Shown piece after piece: positions 33,163-41,734 of a DNA stretch of 64,000 bases. The first letter of the stretch is position 1, and the number at the start of each line of letters is the position of its first letter. A program made the position numbers and the translations under genes. Source of the DNA: JAJPHF01 sp035293805 (GTDB lineage: Bacteria > Chloroflexota > UBA6077 > JAJPHF01); contig DATGMD010000092.1 in the NCBI GenBank assembly GCA_035293805.1, positions 1-64,000 on the forward strand. Reading direction: 5' to 3'. Below the pieces are notes generated by a model. That model had not been told where the DNA came from. It saw nothing but the letters and a program-made list of their open reading frames with translations, and searched no databases.

Positions 33163-34299
33163 TCACTGTGCCGCGACGAGCGGCTGGTGCTCGCGCGCCA
33201 GCAGCGCCCGCTCGGCGTCGGGGTTGCCCAGCGCCAATTCGAGCAGCTTTGCGCGGCGGTAGTAGAGCTGCGGATCAGCCTCCAGCATGAACCCGTAGCC
33301 GCCGTGGACGAGAATGTTCCCCGTTGCGGCCTCGCGCACGGCGATGCTGGCGCGCAGCTTCGCCATCGCCGCGGCCCGCCGCGCGTCCGCGCCCTGGTCG
33401 AGTAGCCAGGCGGCGTGGTACGTCAGCAGCCGCGCCTGCTCGACGAGGATCTGCAGGTTGGCGAGCCGGTGCTGGACCGCCTGGAAGCTGCCGATAGGGC
33501 GTCCGAACTGCTGGCGGTCCTTCGCGTAGGCCACTCCCATGTCCACCGCCGCGCTCGCCGCGCCCAGCGCGTACGCGGCCAGGGCCACCTTGGCGCCGTC
33601 CAGCAGCGGTCCCCACAAGGCGGCGGGCGCCAGCGCCTCGCCCACGGCCGCCGCGGCGTCCAGGCGCGCGTCGTCCAGGCGCAGCCGCGCCAGCGGCTCG
33701 CCGCTCATCAGCGGCTGCCGCGTGCCCGTCAGGCCGGGCGTGTCCGGCGCGGCCAGGAATAACCCTTGCCGCCCGCCCGTGTCCGCCATCTCGGCCACCA
33801 GCAGCACGCCGTCGGCGCCCACGTAGCCCGCGACGTGCGCGACCTCGCCGCGCAGCACGTAGCCGTCGCCGTCGCGCCGCGCTTCGATGCCGCTCGGCCC
33901 GGCCTCGCCCCCTTCCAGCGGCCAGCCGACCGCCAGCACGCGGGCGCCGCGCGCCAGGTCGGCGAGCCACGCCTGCTGCTGGGCGGCGCTGCCGTGGCGC
34001 GCGAGCAGCCCGCCGCCCAGCACGACGCTGCTCAGGTGGGGGCTGGCGAGCAGCGCGCGCCCCGCCTCCTCGTAGAACACGGCCAGGTCGACCCAACTGC
34101 CGCCCGCGCCGCCCACCTCCTCGGGCAGGCCGAGGCCGAGCACGCCGAGGTCGTTGAGCCGCTGGTAGATCGCCAGATCGTAGCCGCGCTCGGTCGTCTC
34201 GGCGGCGCGCACGGCCGTGGGCGGGTACTCGCGCTGCATGAACTCGCGCAGCGTGCGGCGCAGCATCTCCTGGGGCTCGCTCAGCGCGAAATCGACCAT
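33163..34299 (-). CDS. Acyl-CoA dehydrogenase (copy 2)
   Basis: This 378-residue acyl-CoA dehydrogenase family protein is more diverged from the family core than copy 1. The N-terminal domain reads VDFALSEPQEMLRRTLREF, the middle beta domain lacks the usual TEP-x-x-GSD loop (it has GWPLEGGEAGPSG), and the C-terminal domain keeps DRQQFGRPIGSFQAVQHRLAN and GGYGFMLEADPQLYYRRAK. A missing substrate loop is common in the non-catalytic or half-site subunit of heteromeric dehydrogenases, so it may partner copy 1. AGGAGG precedes the ATG. It follows the hydratase-lyase gene after a 260-base gap rich in hairpins. Confidence 0.9.
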   Translation of the reverse strand: MVDFALSEPQEMLRRTLREFMQREYPPTAVRAAETTERGYDLAIYQRLNDLGVLGLGLPEEVGGAGGSWVDLAVFYEEAGRALLASPHLSSVVLGGGLLARHGSAAQQQAWLADLARGARVLAVGWPLEGGEAGPSGIEARRDGDGYVLRGEVAHVAGYVGADGVLLVAEMADTGGRQGLFLAAPDTPGLTGTRQPLMSGEPLARLRLDDARLDAAAAVGEALAPAALWGPLLDGAKVALAAYALGAASAAVDMGVAYAKDRQQFGRPIGSFQAVQHRLANLQILVEQARLLTYHAAWLLDQGADARRAAAMAKLRASIAVREAATGNILVHGGYGFMLEADPQLYYRRAKLLELALGNPDAERALLAREHQPLVAAQ

Positions 34300-34448
34300 C
34301 AGGGCCTCCTGTTCTCCCGGCTCAGCTCCCGGCGACGCCTTGCTCTACCATCGTAGCCCGGCCTGTCGCTGCGCCCGGGAGCCCACGGATCCCACCCGCC
34401 TGGCGCCGCCTGCTACGCGGCTGGGCCAGCTCTCCCCGGGGAGTGCGG

Positions 34449-34501
34449 GCGTCTCGCCGGCCCGGCCGGCCCTGCCTCGGCCGGGGAGGCGGCCGAGACG
34501 C
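34449..34501. repeat. GC-rich imperfect hairpin upstream of dehydrogenase copy 2
   Basis: GCGTCTCG and CGAGACGC are outer arms, with further pairing in the GGCC-rich interior. The element lies in the 260-base gap between the hydratase-lyase stop and the dehydrogenase start. Its function is unknown. Confidence 0.4.
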
Positions 34502-34559
34502 GTACGTTCTCGGGGGGCGTCGCGTACGCCCGCGCACGGAACATTCGGTGCCGCCCGCG

Positions 34560-35387
34560 CTACGACCGCGGCTGGGGGCCGAGGCCCGGGCGGAATTTCT
34601 TCTCGTCGATGAATTGCTGGATGCCCCGGTTGCGGCTGCCCTCCGGGTCGCTGCTGATCAGCTCCGCGTTCTTCGCCCGCAGGTAGTCCCAGGCCTCGTC
34701 GTAGTCCATGTTCGCGACGGTGCGGATCCCTTCTTTCGCCGCGCGCAACACGGCGGGACTGATCTTCATCAGCCGCTGCGCCAGCTCGATCGTCTTCGCG
34801 CGGAGCTGGTCGCGCGGCACCGCCATGTTGATCAGGCCGATCTCGACCGCGCGCTTCGCGTCGAACGTCTCGCCCGTCAGCACGTAGTAGAGCTGGTGGC
34901 GGTAGGGCAGCGCCACGGCCACGTCCTTGCTCACGAAGCCGCCCGGGATGATGCCCCAGTTCACCTCCGACAGGCCGAACTTGGCGTCCTCGGCGGCGAT
35001 GGCGAAGTCGCACGAGATGAGCGGGCTCCAGGCGCCGCCGAAGCACCAGCCATTCACCATCGCGATCGTCGGCTTGGGGAACTTCACCAGGCGGTAGTGG
35101 TTGAACATGCGGGAGTTCCACGAGGCCTTCTGGCGCTCGGCCGGCTTGTCGTCCAGCGCGCGGAAGTACTCCTTGAGGTCCATGCCCGCCGACCAGGCCT
35201 CGCCCTCGCCGGTAAGGACCAGCACGCGCGTCTCGTCGTCCACCTCCAGGCGGTCCAGCGCGTCCACGCCCTCGGCGAGCAGCTGCGGACTCATCGCGTT
35301 GCGCTTCTCGGGCCGGTTGAAGTACAGCCAGCCGATGCCGTCGCCGCGCTCCACCTTCACGTTCTGGTACTGCGGGAAGTCCACCAT
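34560..35387 (-). CDS. ech: p-Hydroxycinnamoyl-CoA (feruloyl-CoA) hydratase-lyase
   Basis: This 275-residue crotonase-family enzyme matches hydroxycinnamoyl-CoA hydratase-lyases, which convert feruloyl- or p-coumaroyl-CoA to vanillin or 4-hydroxybenzaldehyde plus acetyl-CoA. The length equals the family's (about 276). Diagnostic stretches are EAWSAGMDLKEYFRALDD (with the tyrosine of the phenol-binding pocket), IAMVNGWCFGGAWSPL for the oxyanion hole, FGLSEVNWGIIPGG with Glu141 as the catalytic acid, and DYDEAWDYLRAK containing the second pocket tyrosine. It ends in the family-like KKFRPGL. The start at 35387 follows GAGAGGG. It is directly downstream of an NDP-forming acyl-CoA synthetase, the same pairing as FerA-FerB of Sphingobium. 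Confidence 0.88.
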   Translation of the reverse strand: MVDFPQYQNVKVERGDGIGWLYFNRPEKRNAMSPQLLAEGVDALDRLEVDDETRVLVLTGEGEAWSAGMDLKEYFRALDDKPAERQKASWNSRMFNHYRLVKFPKPTIAMVNGWCFGGAWSPLISCDFAIAAEDAKFGLSEVNWGIIPGGFVSKDVAVALPYRHQLYYVLTGETFDAKRAVEIGLINMAVPRDQLRAKTIELAQRLMKISPAVLRAAKEGIRTVANMDYDEAWDYLRAKNAELISSDPEGSRNRGIQQFIDEKKFRPGLGPQPRS

Positions 35388-35548
35388 CGCCCTCTCTCCC
35401 ATGTGCGCCTGCGGCCAAGCTACTCCAGACGGTTGCCCGGCCACGCGCGATCCTGCGCGTCTACGCCAACCCGGTAGCAGGTCTGGCACGGAATGCTACC
35501 GCGCCACGGCCTCTACCCTACATCAAATTCGATCGCTCTGTGCGCTTA

Positions 35549-37678
35549 TCAGGCCCGCTCGCTCGATCCTGCCAGGTACAGCGTCGCGTCCAGCGCCACC
35601 AGCTCGCCGTCCGCGGTGGACACCAGCGGGTTGATGTCCACGCCGCTGAGCCGACCCGCGCTGCCCACCGCGAGGTCCGAGAGGGCGTGCAGCAGCCGCT
35701 CGACGGCCGCCGGCGCGACGGGCGGCAGGCCGCGGGCGCCCGCGAGCAGCCGCGCGCCGCGCAGATCCGCCAGCATCGCCGCCGGATCGTCGGCGCGCAG
35801 CGGCGCCGGTCGCATCGCCACGTCGCCGAACACCTCCACCCAGATACCGCCCAGCCCGAGCAGCACCAGCGGCCCGAACGTCGGATCGGTGTGGATGCCC
35901 GCGATCAGCTCCAGCGGCGTCGGCAGCATGCCCGATACCAGCGCGCCCACGATCTCGGCCCGCGGCGCGGCGGCGCGCGCCCGCGCCAGCACCTCGTTGT
36001 AGGCGGCGTGCACGGCATCCGCGTCTGCCAGGCCCAGCCGCACGCCGCCCACCTCGGTCTTGTGCGTGATATCGGGGGAGAGGACCTTCAGCGCGACCGG
36101 ATAGCCGATTAGCTCGGCGGCGCGCACCGCCGCGTCGGCCGACTCGGCCACGTACTCCTCGACCACCGGCACGCCCACTTGCGCCAGGAAGCGCTTCGCG
36201 TCGTACTCCGTCGGCCGCGGGCCGAGGCTGTCGAGCAGGCGGCGCACGCGCGCCTCGAGCGGCGCGGCGTTCGGCGCGGGCGCGGCGGCGTGCGCGGCGC
36301 GGGCGCTATCAAAGCGGCGCAGGCCGTCGAGCGCCAGCACCGCCTTGCGCGGCGACGCGAACACGGGCACACGCGCCCGCCGCAGCACCTCGCGCGCCGC
36401 CGCACCGTGGCTGCCGCCCAGCACGACCGGCAGCATCGGCTTCGGCGTCGCGGGCGCTAGCTCGGCCAGGTACGCCGCGCTCTGCCGGCCCGGCTCGCCC
36501 ACGCCCGGCGTGCAGAGCACCAGGCCGTCCACCGCCGGATCGTCCAGTACCGCGGCGGCCATCTGACTCTCCGCGGCAGCGTTCTCGATCGCCGCCACGG
36601 CGATGTCGAACGGGTTGACGACGGCGCCCGAGCCGAAGGCGGGCACCAGGGCCCGCAAGCGCTCGACGGTCGCCGCGCCGAACGGCACGACTTGCAGGCC
36701 GCACTCCTCCGCCTGGTCGGCCGCGATGGCGCCCGCGCCGCCGGACGAGGTCATGATGGCGACGCCCGGCCCTTCCGGGAACCGCCCCGCCGACGCGGCC
36801 GCCGCCAGGTCGAACAGGTCCTCGATGTCCTGCGCCTCGATCACGCCGCGCTGGCGGAACACGGCTTGCAGCGCCGCGTACGAGCCGGCGAGCGCGCCCG
36901 TGTGCGACGCGGCCGCCGCGCTGCCCGCCGCGCCGCGCCCGATCTTGTAGGCGACGAGCGGCTTGCCGCGCGCCAGCAGCCGGTCGCAGACCGCCAGGAA
37001 GCGCGGGCCGTCGCGCACCGCCTCCAGCAGCAGCACGCAGGCGTCGGTGGCGGGATCGTCGGCCAGGTGCTCCAGCACCTCGGCCGCTGTCAGGTCGGCC
37101 TCGTTGCCCGTCGCCACGGCGCGGCTCACCCCGATGCCCGCGTCCCAGGCGCGGTTGGCGATCGTCGTCATCAGCCCGCCGCTCTGCGAGACGAAGCCGA
37201 TGCGGCCCGCCGGCCCGCGCAGCATGTCGCTGGCGGTGGTGAAGCTGAGCGGCACGCGGTCCACGTAGTTCAGCAGCCCCAGGCTATTCGGGCCGCAGAG
37301 CACCATGCCGCTCGCTCGCGCCAGCTCGCCCATGCGCTGCTGCGCCCGCACGCCCTCCGGCCCGGCCTCGGCAAAGCCCGCGCTGATCATGATGGCCGCG
37401 CGCACCCCCGCCGCGGCGCAGCGCTCGACGGCTGGCAGGACGTGCGCCTGCGGCAGTACGACGAGCGCTAGCTCGGGCACCTCGGGCAGCGCGTCCAGGT
37501 TGGGGTAGCTCCGCAGGCCCGCGATCTCGTCGCGCTGCGGGTTGATCGGGTAGATGGCGCCCGCGTAGCCGACCTGCTGCAAGTTCGCCAGCGGCCGCCC
37601 GGCCACGCTTGTCGGCCGGCTCGACGCGCCCAGGATCGCTACGCTGCGCGGCGCCAACAGGGGCCGTAGATCGCGCAT
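35549..37678 (-). CDS. NDP-forming acyl-CoA synthetase, candidate hydroxycinnamate-CoA ligase (FerA-like)
   Basis: This single-chain acyl-CoA synthetase of the ADP-forming superfamily has 709 residues. The N-terminal CoA-binding Rossmann domain has SVAILGASSRPTSVAGRPL. Succinyl-CoA-ligase-like domains carry the phosphorylated His in AAASHTGALAGS and GFVSQSGGLM. The C-terminal ATP-grasp domain has PVALKVLSPDITHKTEVGGV and VDINPLV. The family includes acetate-CoA ligases and also FerA, the feruloyl-CoA synthetase of Sphingobium SYK-6. Immediate linkage to a hydroxycinnamoyl-CoA hydratase-lyase makes FerA-type activity the best guess, though acetate or other acids remain possible. The start at 37678 begins the CoA-binding domain cleanly. 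Confidence 0.87.
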   Translation of the reverse strand: MRDLRPLLAPRSVAILGASSRPTSVAGRPLANLQQVGYAGAIYPINPQRDEIAGLRSYPNLDALPEVPELALVVLPQAHVLPAVERCAAAGVRAAIMISAGFAEAGPEGVRAQQRMGELARASGMVLCGPNSLGLLNYVDRVPLSFTTASDMLRGPAGRIGFVSQSGGLMTTIANRAWDAGIGVSRAVATGNEADLTAAEVLEHLADDPATDACVLLLEAVRDGPRFLAVCDRLLARGKPLVAYKIGRGAAGSAAAASHTGALAGSYAALQAVFRQRGVIEAQDIEDLFDLAAAASAGRFPEGPGVAIMTSSGGAGAIAADQAEECGLQVVPFGAATVERLRALVPAFGSGAVVNPFDIAVAAIENAAAESQMAAAVLDDPAVDGLVLCTPGVGEPGRQSAAYLAELAPATPKPMLPVVLGGSHGAAAREVLRRARVPVFASPRKAVLALDGLRRFDSARAAHAAAPAPNAAPLEARVRRLLDSLGPRPTEYDAKRFLAQVGVPVVEEYVAESADAAVRAAELIGYPVALKVLSPDITHKTEVGGVRLGLADADAVHAAYNEVLARARAAAPRAEIVGALVSGMLPTPLELIAGIHTDPTFGPLVLLGLGGIWVEVFGDVAMRPAPLRADDPAAMLADLRGARLLAGARGLPPVAPAAVERLLHALSDLAVGSAGRLSGVDINPLVSTADGELVALDATLYLAGSSERA

Positions 37679-37760
37679 CGCCTCGCCCACGCCTCCGCCA
37701 GAGTTACGTCTGTCCCCAGCAGGGTAGCAGCCAGGGCGCGGCCGACGCCAGCGACGGACG

Positions 37761-37799
37761 TAACCCCCCCGGCCCTCCTCCCCTACCAAGGAAGGGGGG
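37761..37799. repeat. C-rich/G-rich dispersed intergenic hairpin repeat (type 2)
   Basis: TAACCCCCC followed by CTTCC- and GGAAGGGGGG-like halves forms a hairpin. It resembles the second half of the repeat at 55505-55542, including the same opening TAACCCCCCGGCCC pattern with one extra C. Confidence 0.55.
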
Positions 37800-37846
37800 C
37801 CTCCGTAGCGCGGGCATCTCGTGCCCCTATGGCAGTCGGGAGTATG

Positions 37847-38383
37847 TCAACGGGCGTTTGGCGGCCACTGGAATGTGCCCACGTTGATGACCGAGTTCGT
37901 TGTCATTCTCTCGGGCGCGTCGCATCGCGGAGTGCCGCCATTGCGAACTGGAGCAACCAGCTCTGAGCCACCGGGCAGGCGGAGATGCAGCGTCAGAGGC
38001 GGAACCGGGGATGGCTGACACCATTGTGGCCACCAGTGGATGGAGGCGAACGCTTGCTCTTGAGGCTGGACGATCACCAATACTCCTGGGGACTCGTCAC
38101 GTCCGATGGTTTGCACCACCGGCAACGGCTCCCCTTGACCATCCACGATTTGGACCACGGGACGGCCAGTGAGCAGGCAGGGGTCACTACTCCGGTTGGT
38201 AAAAACGACACCGCCTAGCATGGAGCCTGTCGCGCCCTGCCATCCCGCCGAGGCGTCGAGGTCTGACGCGCTGCAAGGCCGCACATCAGCCGCGCCGGTG
38301 TCTTGGTTGGCGGGCGATGCCAGCGCCACACCGCTGCTACGCGCGAGCAGCAGTATCAGCCCAGCAATACTCCACCGGACCAT
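37847..38383 (-). CDS. Secreted DUF4232-like protein
   Basis: This exported protein of 178 residues has an N-terminal hydrophobic signal (WSIAGLILLLARSSGVALASP). A single beta-rich domain resembling DUF4232 follows: an initial Cys (RPCSASDL), a Gly-rich GATGSMLGGVVFTNRSSDPC, then GRPVVQIVDGQG and WWPQWCQ, with paired cysteines at regular spacing. Such domains are common in exported proteins of Actinobacteria and Chloroflexi, and their function is unknown. The start at 38383 is chosen because the signal begins there. Neither candidate start has a good ribosome site. Base composition is lower in GC than its neighbours. Confidence 0.65.
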   Translation of the reverse strand: MVRWSIAGLILLLARSSGVALASPANQDTGAADVRPCSASDLDASAGWQGATGSMLGGVVFTNRSSDPCLLTGRPVVQIVDGQGEPLPVVQTIGRDESPGVLVIVQPQEQAFASIHWWPQWCQPSPVPPLTLHLRLPGGSELVAPVRNGGTPRCDAPERMTTNSVINVGTFQWPPNAR

Positions 38384-38422
38384 CTCAATGCCCCGCCCCC
38401 CCAATATCTGGATGGACACGGC

Positions 38423-39430
38423 TCAGCGGCGCAGCGGCTGCATGACGTCGCGGGCGAAGGCTTCCATGGCGGCCAGGCGGGACTCGCCGTTCACGCCGTA
38501 GGGCCGCACCGTGATCTCGTCCACGCCGCCCGCGAATAGCTCCTCACTGCGCGCGATGCACTCCGCGGGCGTGCCGGCCAGCGCGAACTCCGTGACCGCT
38601 GCGTCGGGCACCGCCTGGGCGAACTTCGCGTTCGCGCTCGGGCTCATGTGCTCGTAGGCGTCGTAGACGGCGCGCACCGCTGCCCCTGCCTCGCGCGACA
38701 CCTCGCTCACCGGCCACTGCGGCTTCAGCAGCGCCACCGCCACGTGCGCTTTCACCGCCGCGAGTGCCGCCGCACGGTCGTGGCTCACGGCGCAGGGGAT
38801 GGTGATGTAGGTGCGGAACGGCGCGTCGGCGCGGCCGCTCGCCTCGCGCCCGGCCCGCACGCAGCCCTGCATCGTCGCCAGCACGTCGCCGCCGAACACG
38901 ACCGATTGCAGCATCACGCCGTCGCCGATCTCGCCCGCCAGTCGCAGCATCTTCGGACCAGAGGCGGGGATCACGACCGGCGGGCAGCCGCCGCGCTTAC
39001 CGAAAGCCAGCCGAATCTCGCCGCCCTCCCCGGGCACCGCCTCGCCGTTGCACAGTGCCCGCACGTACGCCACGAAGCGCCGCAGCTCCGCGCGCGTCAC
39101 GGGCGCCTGGCCCATCATGCGCAGCGACGTGAAGCCGACGCCGACGCCCAGGATCGTCCGGGAGCGCGTTAGCTCCTGCATGGTCATCATGGCGCTCGCC
39201 GTGACCGCCGGGTGCCGCGTGACGGGGTTCGTCACACCGGTCGCCAGCGCCACGCGCGAAGTGGTGGCCGCGGCCGCGCCGAGCATCACGTACAAGTCGC
39301 GCCAGATGAGCTGCGAGTCCCCCAGCCAGACCGACTCGAAGCCCAGCCGCTCGGCCAGCTGGATCTCCTCCAGCAGCGTCGGGGCGTCCGTATAGCCGTA
39401 CAGCTCGATGCCAAAGGCGCGGGCGCTCAT
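38423..39430 (-). CDS. LLM-class flavin oxidoreductase, F420-type (copy 2)
   Basis: This 335-residue luciferase-like protein looks like the methylene-tetrahydromethanopterin-reductase branch, which often uses cofactor F420. Signs include FGIELYGYTDAPTLLEEIQLAERLGFESVWLGDS, the VTNPVTRHPAVTASAMMTM stretch and the ILGVGVGFTSLRMMG motif. The C-terminal region carries the usual VDEITVRPYG. AGGAGG lies upstream of the ATG. It shares no strong similarity with the LLM protein at 4013 beyond the fold. No F420 biosynthesis gene is present in the window, so cofactor choice is open. Confidence 0.85.
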   Translation of the reverse strand: MSARAFGIELYGYTDAPTLLEEIQLAERLGFESVWLGDSQLIWRDLYVMLGAAAATTSRVALATGVTNPVTRHPAVTASAMMTMQELTRSRTILGVGVGFTSLRMMGQAPVTRAELRRFVAYVRALCNGEAVPGEGGEIRLAFGKRGGCPPVVIPASGPKMLRLAGEIGDGVMLQSVVFGGDVLATMQGCVRAGREASGRADAPFRTYITIPCAVSHDRAAALAAVKAHVAVALLKPQWPVSEVSREAGAAVRAVYDAYEHMSPSANAKFAQAVPDAAVTEFALAGTPAECIARSEELFAGGVDEITVRPYGVNGESRLAAMEAFARDVMQPLRR

Positions 39431-39451
39431 CTGGCCTCCTGGCGGCTGATC

Positions 39452-40018
39452 TCAACTGACCAGCCCGTGCGCGAAGATGTGGCGAACAGGCAGCGTCCAG
39501 CCGGGCACGACGTCCTCGCCATCCAGGACGTCGTCTTCGGTCAGGACGCGCACCGTCCGGTCTGGGCGGTGCACCGCCACGGTGCACCGGCGCGGGTTGA
39601 CCACGAGCACCATCTGCGCGCCATACGCTAGCCACTGGGCAACCTTCTCGTCGACCTCGGTATACAGGTCGCTGGGCGAGACTACCTCAACCACTAGGTC
39701 CGGCGCACCCGGCCAGTAGCCCTCCACGTCGCCCGCCGCCAGCACCCGCTCGCGCCGTACGAACGCTACGTCTGGGGCGCGTACCAGGTCGGGATCTCGC
39801 GCCAGCCAGAATCCCGTCTCGGCCGTGAACACCAGCCCCAGCCGGTTCGCCTCGACGTGCTGCCCCAGGGGGCCGCTCACCTTCATGGTTACCCATCCAT
39901 GCTCGGCCCCGCTCGGCGCCATCGTCCGCAGCTCTCCATAGAGCAGCTCGTGCCGCTGCCCATCGTCGGGCAGGCGCAGTAGCTCGTCCGCGGTCATCAG
40001 CTTGTGGGTAGTCGCCAT
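39452..40018 (-). CDS. Uma2-family (DUF820) putative restriction-endonuclease-like protein
   Basis: This 188-residue protein of the Uma2/DUF820 family has the PD-(D/E)XK nuclease-like fold and is very abundant in Cyanobacteria and Chloroflexi. The pattern is visible: MTADELLRLPDDGQRHELLYGELR, then VRAPDVAFVRRER, PDLVVEVVSPSDLYTEVDEKVAQWLAYGAQMVLVVNP and a C-terminal VRVLTEDDVLDGEDVVPGW. The acidic residues of PDVAF and VVEVVS would form the metal site. Function is not established for the family; some members are predicted nucleases. The start at 40018 follows GGAGAGG. It is divergent from the UbiD gene. Confidence 0.85.
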   Translation of the reverse strand: MATTHKLMTADELLRLPDDGQRHELLYGELRTMAPSGAEHGWVTMKVSGPLGQHVEANRLGLVFTAETGFWLARDPDLVRAPDVAFVRRERVLAAGDVEGYWPGAPDLVVEVVSPSDLYTEVDEKVAQWLAYGAQMVLVVNPRRCTVAVHRPDRTVRVLTEDDVLDGEDVVPGWTLPVRHIFAHGLVS

Positions 40019-40133
40019 CTTCGCCTCTCCGGCAGAGCGCCCGCGTATCCGAGGCGCGCTAAGGGCAATATAGCGTTTGACGGCCTGGGATGCCCGTGCT
40101 ATGGTCCGCGCAAAGTGCAGGCGGGAGGCGGCG

Positions 40134-41564
40134 ATGGGCTGGCGCGACTTTCGGGACTTCCTGGCCGAGCTGGAGCGGCGCGGCATGGTGCGCCACGTCG
40201 CCGGCGCCGACCCCGACCTGGAGATCGGCACGCTCGTTGAGCTGATGTGCGAGCGGATGGGCCCGATGCTGCTCTTCGACGAGATCAAGGGCTTCCCGCT
40301 CGGCTACCGCATCGCCGGCAAGCCCTACGCCACGCCGGCCCGCGCTGCCGTCGCGCTCGGCCTCGACGCCACACAGCCCCCGCTCGCGCTGGTGAAGGCC
40401 TGGAAGGAGAAGGCCGCCGCCTACCGCCCCATCCCGCCCGTCGCGGTGTCCTCGGGTGTGGTGCTGCAGAACGTCGCCGAGGACGACGCTGTGGACCTCA
40501 CGCGCTTCCCCATCCCCCGCTGGCACGAGGGCGACGGCGGCCGCTACCTGGGCACCGGCTGCGCGGTCATCACGCGCGACCCCGACGAGGGCTGGGTCAA
40601 CGCCGGCGCCTACCGTTGTATGCTGCACGACGCGCGTACCACGGGCATCGATGTCGCGCCCTACCACCACGGCAACCTGCACTTCCGCAAGTGGTGGGCG
40701 CAGGGGAAGGGCTGCCCCATCGCCGTCGCTATCAGCCCCGATCCCGCGCTCTTCTTTACCGCCAGCAACGGCCTGCCGTGGGGCAGCAGCGAGTTCGACT
40801 TCGCTGGCTACATCCGCGGCGAGCCGCTGGAGGTCGTGCCGGGCCTGAAGACCGGCCTGCCGCTGCCCGCCACCGCCGAGCTGGTGTTCGAGGGCGAGGT
40901 GCCGCCGCCGGAGGTGGAGCAGCGCGTCGAGGGGCCGTTCGGCGAGTTCACCGGCTATTACGCCGGCGGCGAGAAGCTGCGCCCGATCATCCGTGTCCAA
41001 GCCCTCTACCATCGCACGGACCCCATCCTGCAGGGCGACCCGCCGCTGAAGCCGCCGGTGGCCCACTGGGGCGGCATCGCCTCGGGCAGCGTGCAGCGCG
41101 TCTGGCAGGGTCTGGAGAAGTCGGGCATCCCCGGCGTCGTCGGCGTCTACGATACGCTGGGCGGCGAGGGTGGCCTGGTGCTGACCGTCGCCATCAAGCA
41201 GCAGTACGCCGGCCACGCGCGTCAGGTTGGGCGCGTGGCCTCGGCGCTCGTCCACGCCTTCTATCACCTGATCGTCGTCGTGGACGAGGACATCGACCCG
41301 TCGCGGCCCGAGGACGTGCTGTGGGCGATCGCCACGCGCGCCGATCCGGCCGTGGCCTTCGAGATTCACCCCGAGTGTCCGTCGCACACCCTCGACCCTA
41401 CCCTGCCGCCCGACAAGCGCGCCCGCAACGAGATGACGACCAACCGCGCCGTCGTCATCGCCTGCCGCCCGTGGCAGTGGAAGGACCAGTTCCCGCCCGT
41501 CAGCCGCGCCAGCGACGCCCTCCGCGAGCAGACGCTGGCCAAGTGGCGGGGGGTGTTCGCTTAG
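40134..41564 (+). CDS. UbiD-family decarboxylase (prenylated-FMN dependent)
   Basis: This 476-residue protein shows the UbiD family over its whole length: DFRDFLAELERRGMVRHV, VNAGAYRCMLHDARTTGIDV, HHGNLHFRKWW and the active-site EGPFGEFTGYY, whose glutamates belong to the Arg-Glu-Glu decarboxylation centre. RARNEMTTNRAVVIACRPWQW follows near the C-terminus. UbiD enzymes reversibly decarboxylate aromatic or unsaturated acids using prFMN made by a UbiX-type flavin prenyltransferase. No ubiX is in the window. A role on 4-hydroxybenzoate-, vanillate- or cinnamate-type acids fits the surrounding cluster but is inference. The start has GGGAGG and begins the conserved region. Confidence 0.9.
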   Translation: MGWRDFRDFLAELERRGMVRHVAGADPDLEIGTLVELMCERMGPMLLFDEIKGFPLGYRIAGKPYATPARAAVALGLDATQPPLALVKAWKEKAAAYRPIPPVAVSSGVVLQNVAEDDAVDLTRFPIPRWHEGDGGRYLGTGCAVITRDPDEGWVNAGAYRCMLHDARTTGIDVAPYHHGNLHFRKWWAQGKGCPIAVAISPDPALFFTASNGLPWGSSEFDFAGYIRGEPLEVVPGLKTGLPLPATAELVFEGEVPPPEVEQRVEGPFGEFTGYYAGGEKLRPIIRVQALYHRTDPILQGDPPLKPPVAHWGGIASGSVQRVWQGLEKSGIPGVVGVYDTLGGEGGLVLTVAIKQQYAGHARQVGRVASALVHAFYHLIVVVDEDIDPSRPEDVLWAIATRADPAVAFEIHPECPSHTLDPTLPPDKRARNEMTTNRAVVIACRPWQWKDQFPPVSRASDALREQTLAKWRGVFA

Positions 41565-41734
41565 CGCCCTGTCACACCTAACCTGCTGGCTGGCTTGCCG
41601 CCGCCGTGAACGGCGGGCCTGCTCGTAGCTGCTTGGCCCGGCTCTCAGGCCGGCTCTTGGCTACCCCCACGGCGTTACAGCGTGCAGCCGGCCCCGCCTG
41701 GCGCCCCCGTCGGCACTCGTCGCCATTCGAGGAA

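Noticed and set aside
34300..34559. Possible small gene in the hairpin-rich gap before dehydrogenase copy 2
   Set aside because: No ribosome site is followed by a protein-like frame; the sequence is dominated by GGCC-rich hairpins.
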